NCBI RefSeq assembly: GCF_032118995.1
Contig: NC_092649.1
Coordinates: forward strand, 13,898,191 to 13,962,190
Direction of reading: 5' to 3'
DNA length: 64,000 nt
Origin: Asterias amurensis
Taxonomy: Eukaryota > Echinodermata > Asteroidea > Forcipulatida > Asteriidae
This document shows, piece after piece, positions 23,441-34,600 of this stretch. The notes under the pieces are model-generated. The model ran no database searches, had not been told where the DNA came from, and saw nothing but the letters and a program-made list of their open reading frames with translations. How positions within the stretch are numbered: the first letter of the stretch is position 1; every line of letters starts with the position of its first letter. The translations under genes were made by a program, and so were the position numbers.

Positions 23441-24025
23441 GAGACCACGTCTTATGCAGGAGCGTAGGTCACTTATTCACCTATAGCAGCTGCTGTTAAA
23501 CCGATGTAGCAGGCGCAGAGGGTTACCAAGTGTATGGAATGGTATTTTTTCAAGGCACCTACAGCCAACACTGACCACGTTTGTGTATTAAATCAACACA
23601 GGGTCAATAAGAAGATCGTTTAGGATGCGAAGTGACTCGAGTAAAGTCTACGGGGAAGACGCTGACTGACACGGGGTGGCACAACAGAGTGGCACCGCGG
23701 ACGAATGGTCGCTTGATGCGGAAGTTTCTAGGAAAATCCGGTGATTGAGTGGGCTGTTGTTCAGTTTTTTTGTTTTTTTTTCTTCAGGCACAATCGAAAG
23801 ATCAAACACCTTGCCGTGACTTGGAAAAGAAAACGTGGTACGAGGAAGAGAGAAGGGTTATAAAAAGGAAACTATTTCTCTGGTTTAAGTCACTCTGGTC
23901 ATCTGGGGCACTCAGTGAAGGAGCAAAGAGACAGGGTCTAGTTTTGTGTCAAGATTATTATATCGATAGTACACATTGCTCAACGAATTCGTGCATCTAC
24001 TTCCTACCTCATCGGCATTAAAAAG
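23440..24025 (+). promoter_or_regulatory. ITIH-A promoter with TATA box and non-coding first exon
   Basis: TATAAAAAGG lies at 23859-23868. The predicted leader exon runs from about 23890 to 24025 and ends in a donor (AAAAG|GTAAGT). The intron would end at the acceptor TTTTTGCCAG before 25648, and the start codon follows at 25667. GGAAAATCC (23731-23739), a kappaB-like site for Rel proteins, is 128 bases upstream of the TATA box in a block kept in the unit B and C promoters. The whole region is alignable by eye to 40690-41279, clearly diverged overall but conserved around the kappaB-like site and TATA box. Binding is inferred from sequence only. Confidence 0.6.
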
Positions 24026-25647
24026 GTAAGTTATATTTATTGGATTGATCGTCTAATGGTGTTTGTATGCTTGTTATTTGTTGTCTTTTTCTTTTCTTTT
24101 CTTTTTTTGGCTAGGGCCATGTCACACAAGGCAATTTACAGGTCCAGAAATTATCAAAGAGATATGTTCATATGTTCATGCATTTGAAACGTTGTTTTAA
24201 AAGGGACTCGTGTGCTACTAAAATGTTCCTATGGAGCTATAAAAAGGAAAACCATGCACTGTAGTTGGTTGCCTCCGTGCAAAAATTCATGTGTAAGTTC
24301 GTATGGTGAATACTTTATTCGGAAGTTTTAAACATCATTGTTAAATTTTAGTCGTTAAAAAAGGCTTACCGGTCTTGAAAATCACACATTTTCTTCTGTC
24401 AAATGTTGTTCTTGAAATCGAGTCAGATCGAGAAAACGTTTGTTACAACCAACACTAACGAAAAATGTTTACATGCTGAAAATGTGCCTGTTTTTCACTA
24501 CCAATTACCAGTTGATCACACAAAACTTAAACACTCTGCTGCCTACGACTATTTTGGCACTTCTAAGCAAAATTTAGTGACAAATTTTGCTAAACCTCCA
24601 AACGGTTAACCAGTAAAGACAACAAAGACTACTCTTTGTTACTATACTAGTTCATTAATGGAGTTATGTTCAATGATCATCCATCACCTTAATATATCAA
24701 TTGTGTCTGCTTGTAAAAAAATATCAGCCCCTGATTTTGGATTTTAGATGATGAATTCTTAGAGGATCAATCATGTGAATGCAAACGAAATATTTATTCG
24801 TCATATGAGTATGACCACGCGCTCGATTTATGAATCAAACAACACCATGAAGAAATTAATTTGAAGTAATTAAATGATGTTGAATGTATGTTGGGAAAGA
24901 AACAGAGAACCCCAAATAGTAAACAATTGAGTCCAATATAATCACATTAACACGAGCAGTTGTCGTAATACAAGAAATGTGACAACTAACTAATATTTGT
25001 ATCCATAAAACCAGAGCAAGGAACTGCTCTTTGATTAAAGTGTCAGCATTTTATCAGATTTAAGTTCATGTTTTAGTGAATAATGTTTGTGCACGTTTAT
25101 ATGGGGATTTCTGCATTCTGTCTAAACAATGGGTTAAAGTTTACTTGACACTATAGACAATTTTCAGGATGTTTGTTTAGATGAACTTCCCATCAAATGA
25201 ACTCGGCAAACTTCCACAGGGTATAAACTCCAAGCTGGCAAAAAGCCAATCTCTCTCATAATTATTATACAAACATTGGCTATGGTATACGTATTATAAT
25301 TGTTATGAACCCACAATCTGGTAATTCCAAGTCACGCAGTTATTACCACTGGACCACGGTGTATGTATACAGGCATGCAACTTTTCAGCTCATCAGCTGT
25401 TTTCTTTTTGTTTTCTTTTCAAAACAGTGTCATAGAAAAACACTTTACAACAAAGTTAAGTGTGACGGGCCATTTCCTTTTTTTTGTGCAATTAGAAAGT
25501 TGCATATCTGTCTATATTCTACGAAGGTTGGAATAAAATTCTTACCAAAACCTGTCTCGAATTGCACTGATGCCCAACTTCAGTTATTCTTGTAAACCTG
25601 AGGATCCACAGCCAATAATTTCTGGCAACGGGATTTGTTTTTGCCAG
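24026..25647. other. First intron of ITIH-A (5' UTR intron)
   Basis: Contains a piece of the GGGCCATGTCACAC-type repeat near 24113 and a tRNA-like SINE head on the minus strand near 25305-25365 (box B region GTGGGTTC). No coding exon. The right part (about 25020-25640) is a diverged counterpart of 41690-42260 upstream of ITIH-B. Confidence 0.5.
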
Positions 25648-25666
25648 GTGCCGGTCAAGACGAAAC

Positions 25667-28600
25667 ATGGCGTCCATGCTGACGTTGTTAACGGCAGTGA
25701 TTGCCACCGGGCTGCTCTACAGTATCACCGGGTCCTCAGCAGCCCCTGCAGCCCTCGGCAGCCCGTCGTTCCTGGCGGTCATGAAGGAATTGGAGGAGTT
25801 TGTCCCGGTAAATACTTTCGAACTGTTAACCAAAACATAGAGGGACAAATGTTGAGTATGTTTGTTGAAAGAAGCTCATTCTGAACCGGAACGTGAGCCT
25901 ACTCCATGTGGAGCTTGTGTGTGTAAACAACTTGAATCTGTCGGGTGGAAAATGTGAATGTTAGGGGGCAAATTGCGTGAAGATTGTACGCTCTGGGCTA
26001 TAAAAAGCGGGTTTTTTTTTTCTTGTTTTTGGTTGGAAAGATATTGTTAAAGTAGAATATGATTCACATGAAAGGACTGTGTGTTTTTGTGTAATATCAT
26101 GACGGAACACGGTCTGCCAGTTAAAACTATAGTTAAGCATGACTGGTCACGTGGGGTGCTTTATTCAATATACCTCTGCACTGAAAAATAGCTCTTCTGT
26201 TGTTCCATGAGTGTCTTAAAGGCAGTGGACACTTTTGGTAAGTACTCAAAATAATTATTAGCGTAAAACCTTTCTTGGTGACGAGTAATGGGAAGAGGGT
26301 GATGGTATAAAACATTGTGAGAAATGGCTCCCTCTGAAGTGCCATAGTTTTCGAGAAAGAAGTAATTTTCCACTAATTTGATTTCGAGACCTCAAATTTA
26401 GAACTTTCATTATTATCTCGCAAGTTCGATGACCGATTGAGCTCAAATTTTCACAGGTTTGTTATTTTATGCATATGTTGAGACACACCAACTGTGAAGG
26501 CTAGTCTTTGACAATTACCAATAGTGTCCACTGCCTTTAATGCTTAGAGATTAAATCCACATCATATGTTCATTACTATAGTTTTAAATGTTTATAGTTT
26601 TAGGTGTATTTTTTTACGCAAAACATTTACATTTAAAGCTTGTCTCAGATAGTGTATAAACATTAAGTAAAAACGACTTCGGCTTTGGATTCGGCTTTGG
26701 ATTCGGCTCTGGCTAGCCTGGCCCAGCGGTCGTTTTGAAAATTGCGCTTGTTTTGCTTAGACATTCAGGCCTTTTTCAGGGCTCCCGACGCGAACATAGA
26801 GCTTGGAGCCGAATCCACAAGCCGAAGCCGTGGTTTCGAAAAGGGCATATATGGCAGATAAAAATTGCATTTTAACTCTTCAGCATTTTGTATTCTTTGA
26901 AATTGTTATAGCGTGAAAGAAGAGATACGAGGAGGCCTCCCAGTTTGATTCCTACGATGAGCCCAACCACACTGGGCACGGTGGGGACCACATTGGTTAC
27001 CAAGAGGCACACCACAATGGGTACCATGACGAGGCCAACACCCAAGGGGGACAAGGTGGGTCCTTTTTATACCTCTATGGTGAGACCTGTCCGTGATGAG
27101 GCACTTGGCAGTTTTGTATAATATTATTCAAAATAGTTGTTAGAAAAATAACTAACCGGCTGTATATAGCCGTTGATAGTATAATTAACATTTTGTGAGG
27201 AACGGCTCCCTCTGAAGTCACGTAGTTTTTTTTTTTAGAAAGAGGCAATTTGTCACTAAAATGCGGAAGTCTTTTATTTTTAACTATAGCAGTACGCTTA
27301 AATTTTTACAACGAGGTGTTCTTCTTTTGACGGTCATTTTCTTGAAACTTCGATAACCAATTGATCCCCCACTTTTCTCAGGCTTGTTAGAGTATTGTGT
27401 GGATATACATAGTGAGAATGCTGGTAATTGGCAACTACCAAACGTGTGTGACTTTAAAGAAGAGCCTTTTTAAAAAATAAATATTTAAAAAAAATTCGAA
27501 AGTTATTTCATTATGTGAAAACATAATTTTGATGTTCATATTGTAAGGCATATTGTAAGGCATACAAACTGATGACAATAACGTTTCTTAGATTGTGCAT
27601 TCATAATAAAAAGTGATTTATTCTTCATGCATCTACTTTTACATGGGATTAAAACACTCGAGTAGATTCCAAATCTTTAATACTCTGTCTTTAAGAAATA
27701 TTAGAGTAGATTTCGAATCTTTAGCCCACCAACAAAATATAATAAATTTGGCCAGACCAGTTGTTACCTAATTGAAACCTTAAGAAATGACTACAAACAA
27801 CTAAAACGAAACAACTAAAACGAACTGTTTAAAATTCGCCCTTTCCAAGAAAAGTGTTGACGTTGTATTTTCCGATCAGGTTGAAACTGCTGGCAAAGGC
27901 ATTGATGGTAAAAGCTCAACCGACACCGACACTGCTCTGAGATTGAGGGGTCTGCGCGTGACGTCAACCATAACAGCCCGCTTCGCCAAGACAGTTGTGA
28001 CATGTCACGTGACCAACCCAGCGAGTCAGGGTCAAGAGGTCAACTTTTACATCGAGCTCCCTAAAGAGGCGTTCATCTCGGGATTTCTGATGTGAGTTCA
28101 AGACACTAACTTCAGTACTTAAAGGGACATTCAAGAAGATGAAATGTATTATATAAAATGCGCATGTGTTTTTGTGTTTATTCAAAGAGATATTGGATAT
28201 AATATGGGCCAAATTATTAACAATCTTCCACTTTCCTCCAACAGTGAGACAGAGGGGAAAGTGTACCGTTCCAGGGTCGATGAGAAAGAGAAGGCGAAGG
28301 CGGCTTACGAGCAAGCCAAGCAACAGGGACAGACAACTGGACATGTGTCACAGACGTGAGTACAAATAGCGAATTATTTCCATTAAACTTACTACATTTC
28401 AGCTGTCTGCCACAGAGCTTGGTCATACACTTTATAGAAACACACACAATATTGTATACGCCTGCAATCACATGGACCTCTTCGTCCCTCTTGTGTTTAA
28501 ACTCTAACTTTGTTGCAAAGGCTCCCATTGGTTTTGACACGTTTTCCAACTGTGGACCTTTCCCGAACCGTGGACCCTATTGTCCTCTGTTGTTATAGGT

Positions 28601-31600
28601 CCCCGGTTTAAATGTGTATACCTCCTCACTTATTCTCAAATTATGCATCCCTGTGGAGACTATTTGGTTTCTTTCCATTGTGCCTGTACTGAAGATTTCC
28701 CCTCAGACTTTGTACACAAAATTTCTTGTAGAACATCCCGGTCTTTAGACGTTCCCTTTGGAGCACCTTTATCTTGTTTCCTTTTTTTATTTTATTTTGT
28801 CCTTTTTTCCAGAAGGTGCCGCATAGAGGGCATATACATAATGTATTACCTTTCATCTAGGGTAGGCACTAAACTATACCCGTCACTAATTGACTGAATT
28901 ATTATTTGGCTATTTTGGTACAGGTCGGAAAAGAAGAATGACTTTACGGTGTCCATCAACGTTGCCGCTGAGGGCGCCCTTTCATTCAATCTGACCTACG
29001 AGGAGCTGCTGAAGCGCCACAATGGCTATTTCGAAAACGCTATTTCGATTTCACCTCGCCAGGTAAGATCCCAAGATACCATACATTCCAAGGCCGACTG
29101 TACAGAAATGATTCTTAAACATCCTAGTAGCATTCTATGAACAACAACTTTCTGGTTTTTCCTTTCTTTACTTTCTTACCGTTCGTTACTTTCTCGAAGA
29201 CCGATTGAGCGCAAATTTTCACCGGTTTGTTATCTGATGCAAGTGTTGGGAAACACCGAGTGAGAATTCTGGTCTTCAATAACCGAAAGTAAACTAAGCC
29301 TTTAAACCTTTGTTGAGGACTTTAACTAGGATTTTTGTATTTCACCATCATGACACGTTGGAAAAATACAGTGATTGTACATTTAACAATGTAAGGTTTA
29401 GTTTGCAGTATGTAAAAATCAAAGAACAAAAAGGCAACGATCTTGTTTTGTGCCCAAGAAAGTCATATTAACGTACCTCTAACTTCATACTTTGCCGTGC
29501 TCCGCGGGATTGGAGGCTATCCCTGCACCAAGTTAGGGCCGTTCCCTGGGCTCCCATCAAGGCGAGCTAGGACCGAGTAGGCATAGTAGAGCTCGACGGT
29601 AATAATCTTGTTATTATTGGTTTCAGCTTGTAAAGCATCTCATTGTCAACGTTCACATCGAAGAACCTCAGGGCATCGACGAAGGTAAAATGGATTTCTT
29701 TTTGGAGCGGCCCAGCTCGACAGACTATGAGAAGGTTATAATGCGCCCTCAATGGGCAGAGATGAAACAACTTCAACGTGACCGTGTCCACGTGCAGTTT
29801 CACCCAACCACTGAGGAACAAGAGCTCCTTGCATCCGATGGCGTGCTGGGTAAATTTATAGTGAGATATGACGTCATCCATGGAGAAAATGCTGGCAAAA
29901 TTGAGGTTTGTTTCTGAAAATATTGAAATAAAAAATAATCAAAATCATAGTTATTATCTTTTTCAAATTTTGTTCCTTAGGTCAACTCAATCTGGGCTAA
30001 TCTGAAAGTTGCAGTTACGTTCAGCACAAACAACAACAACAGAACTTTAAAAAACTTGTAGAGTTAGGCCCTATCTAACAAAAATTAATATTAAACTTTA
30101 TGTAAAAGTTTGTTTTGTTTTACTGTGCTATTTTTAAACAGATTGTCAACGGCTATTTCGTGCACCACTTCTCCCCTGCTGGATTACGTCCAGTAAGAAA
30201 GAACGTGGTGTTCGTTTTGGACACCAGCGGATCCATGAGTGGTACCAAGATACGGCAAACGAAAGAAGCAATGGGGAAAATCTTGACGGAATTGCGCGAG
30301 CAAGACAACTTCGGATTGATAACGTTTGCGTCTCAGACCACAGTTTGGCGTGAGACCATGATGTCAGCGAATAAAGATAACATCGAGTTAGCCAAGGGAA
30401 GGATAAGTCAACTGAGAGCAAACGGAGGTTAGTCGATTTTTCTTTATCAGTCAAATACGTGGACTGTAACTGGCCCCTTTTCACACTGCATCACTTTTCT
30501 GCGTGGAACACAACCCTTTATGAGGCCCAGGGGGTTGTTTTACCCCCGCAGTTACCCGTGCGTACTTTCACACTGTACCAGCAAATGTCCCTCATCCAGG
30601 GGGGTTGCCCCTACTCCAGAGCAGCCGGGTAGAATGTTCTCCAGGGTATGCCCACTGGGAGGGGTTTAGTAGAGTGAAAGGCCTGGCCATTATTCGGCAG
30701 GGTTTCCCCGGGAAATATATTAGTGTGAACGGGCTTAGTAGAGATCACCTTACTGTGCAAAAAACATCCCAACGCTGCAGCATTAAGCTTAGTATTGTGG
30801 TGTAACATTTGGAATGACGTGGTAAGGGTGTACACAGAAAACTGAAAGTGTTCAAGCTTGGGATTGATTTTGCGCTTAATTTTACAGTTTAGGCTCAGTT
30901 ATATTCGTACACATTTATCAAAAGCAAGATTCCTTTAGGACAAAATAGTACTGGTCGTTCTTTGCACTTTGAAGAACGCTTAAGTTCTTTTTTTTAATCC
31001 ATAACCCTCTGCCTGTTTGTGTTATTGGTGAATAAGTACCTACCAACAAGTCAGGTTTGTAAATTCAATACCACAATAATAATGTGAAAATGCCAGACGT
31101 TTCATTGACTACAGTGTCGTCTGTCCAATATTAATTGGTATCAGACTAGTTTGTTGTTGTAAATTTGAATGTGAATTATTGTGTTGTTTATTCTATACAG
31201 GAACTGACTTACATGGAGGGATCGTAGCAGGTATTGATATGTTGGAAGACTTCAAACGTAACGAGCTCGGGTCTGACGGTGCGTTCCCACTCATCATCAT
31301 GTTGACTGACGGGCAGCCAACCTCCGGTCGAATCACAAACACTGACGGCATCGTTTCAGACATCAAATCGAGAATGGAAGGGAGATTTTCCCTGTTCTGC
31401 CTCGGTTTCGGCAACAATGTGGATTTCTCCTTCCTGGAAAAGCTCTCCCTTCAGAATCGCGGTCTCGCCAGGAAGATCTACGAGGATGCCGACGCAGGGC
31501 TGCAGCTGGTGGGGTTCTTCGACGAGGTAGCCACCCCTTTGTTGACTAATGTTGTCATCAAGTACGAGAACACCAACAACGCTATCCAGGTCAACAGCAT

Positions 31601-34600
31601 TTCCCAGAGCGAGTTCCCTGTGTACTTTGACGGCACTGAGTTGGTTGTGGCAGGCAAGTTAACTACTCTGCTCGATGAAACCGATGGTGAAGTTTCGCCA
31701 GAACCGGTGAGGATTATCTGCACAGTCCTTGCTACATCATGGGAAGATGAAATTATACTTGAAACCGAAACTGAAGTCAAGGTAGGTGTAATAAGTTTAC
31801 TCACAAAATTATAATACATCTCGCCTAACAATTATACACTGCTTGCTAAACCAGTGTCTTGATTCGGGTCATGGGATCAGATAAAATAAGTTTACATGGA
31901 TAAAAACAGGGGCTAGGCCGTATCTTATGTCCTAGTGGGGCTGACCCTTGTGTAGGTAAGTGTGACCCGGAAAATCAAAAAGTTACCCAGAACACTCCCG
32001 CATTTTTCTTGTTGTACATTGAAATCAATCTAGGCCTATTATTAAAATGGCCATTGATCACATCAGGTCACTGGACACTGTTTCGTCACATGTTTCTAGT
32101 TGATCTTTAAAGACAGTGGACACTATTGGTAATAGTCAAAGACTAGTCTTCACAGTTGGTGTATCTCAACATATGCATAAAATAACAAACCTGTGGAAAT
32201 TTGAGCTCAATCGGTCGTCGAAGTAATGAAAAAAACAACACCCTTGTCTCACAAAATTGTGTGCTTTCTGATAATTGATTTCGATACCTCAAATTCTAAA
32301 TCTGAGGTCTCGAACTAAAATTCGTGGAAAATTACTTCTTTCTCGAATACTACGTCACTTCAGAGGGAGCTGTTTCTCACAATGTTTTAAACTATCAACC
32401 TCTCCCCATTACTCGTAATCAAGAAAGGTTTTATGATGATAATTATTTTGACCGATAGTGTCCACCGCCTTCAAATGCATTTGTTTTTCATGGCATCTTA
32501 TTGCTGAGCGCCATGATAACTATAGTTGGAAAGGCGCAATAGAATTCCCGGTTGTAAATCAATTAATTTAGAATGAATAATTTTTCTCGCGCAGAATGAG
32601 ACGGAGGGTATGTTGAGTCCACGATCTGTTGACGACTTTGCGCAGAGATTGTGGGCATTCTTGACCATCAAGGAACTTCTACGCAAGCGCAGTGCAGCCG
32701 ACGGCGACGCCGAGAAGGCAAACCTGACGGAGAGGGCGCTTGAACTGTCCCTAAAGTATCACTTTGTGACGCCTCTGACGTCATTGGTGGTGGTGAAACC
32801 AGACGAAGAACCTGTGATTGATGGAGGTAAGTATCGAAGCGAGGCCATACGGGTACGGCTATTGGCTGTTGCTAAAGGTGTTGCTAAGTACGAACCACAC
32901 TTCAACTTATGATGACGCGGAGACCTAGCCGTAGCCGTGGCTGTAGCCGCTAATCCGAAAACGGCCTAAATTCCAGGAATGAATTACTTCTGGTTGTCTT
33001 AGATCGTTCTCAATGTTGGCACTGTTTGATATTAACCTTTTAAAATGATTTCTCATAATATATTTATTCTCAGTAATGATATACTATTTTATTTGTTGAT
33101 GGATTTTCTTAACGTTTTTGTTTCGGGTCAGGGCCAATTAGAATTCAGGACGAAAATTCACACCATCGATTAGCAAGCATACAACCAGTATCATTACGGG
33201 GGAGATATTTGATGCAACCCGGTGAGTTTATTTATTTTACAATGATAATAATAATAATAAAACGGACATTTATATTGCGCAGTTACCTATATAAATATAC
33301 TCTACTGCGCACTACAAGGAATTTTATTTATTTTATTTATTCTTCGCACAATACAATAACTCTTATAACAAGCAAAGACCGTCCAGTGAAAGGCAAAACT
33401 GGAAGCAAAACTGTCATCAAAAAAGATTGGCCATAAAAGTGTTAAAGTTCATATGTAAGTACTAAACATTACACAGAAATCTTTAACTGGAAGTAAAAGT
33501 TAAAGCAGACGATGCCAGGTAAAAGCAATACACGATTTGTGAATGCTATTAATGTTTGAAGTGAAATATTACTTAAAAAACGAACGACCATCACGTTTCA
33601 ATTTTAAATGGAAAAGATAATTGATAAACAGATGGAAAATGTTTCCTCAAGTTCCAAATTTCAACACAAAAAAAACATTTCTTGTTCGCAAGACGTCTTT
33701 GACTGATAAGCACGGTGAGAGACTTGTTAATTTGTTGATCTTGTTTTCATCATTGGTCTTCCTCAATTTGTTTGCATTAATAGGCCCAATCGGTCCGCCC
33801 TACAGAAACCAATATAATCACGGCCCAATTAGTGTGGGATTCACTGTTTCGACACCGCGACGCTACCGTACTGTGTTGCCTACGTTTAGACCACGGCGTA
33901 AGTAACTTGAATTTCTTCTTGATTTTATGAATAAAAGTTCCTTTGATACTGTTCCGTTCGTCATCTTCAAAACTCCTTTCTCGTTTTTTTATTGCTGTTT
34001 CATTATCATCTTATTGTTTACATCCTCTTTTAGTTCAATTGTAAGTTTGTTGCTTGTCTCTTTTGTTCTGAATCCTTTTGTTTTGTCTTTCTTACTTTCC
34101 CACCATTCGCTATCATTCGAGAGGTTTTTTTTTTGCTGTCATGTCTTTCGTTTTGTATTATTTTGTCAAGCATTTCAAAACAAGCCTTTATGGCTTCTTG
34201 TTGGTTTGTAAAATTGAACGATCTCTGCGACCTAATAAACTTGAATGTACTTTTTTTTACCAGGGAATAGTGAACTGTGAAATACTAACTCGGGAGAGAA
34301 GAGTTTAGGTTTTGTAATCCACCAGGGGCGCAACATTTCAAAGTGCTTTTCTACGTATATAAACATTTGTAAACTGACCGTGGCGTTTGTATCAGTGTTA
34401 TCTGCTTTTGAAACTCATTATAGAAAGAAGAAAATAAATGAAATTTAGACAGGGTATAATGTATTGGGTTTTTTTTCTTCACAGCTACACACAGTTTCTT
34501 CATGCCTTCAACGAAGACGCGTACAACGACTACAACGGTTCCAACTACGCATACAACGGTTCCAACAACGCATACAACGATCCCAACTACGCATACAACG

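Noticed and set aside
25305-25365. tRNA gene
   Set aside because: Only the promoter-box part of a tRNA is present and it does not fold into a full cloverleaf; better read as a SINE head. The same judgement applies to 4700-4760, 18735-18790 and 41920-41965.
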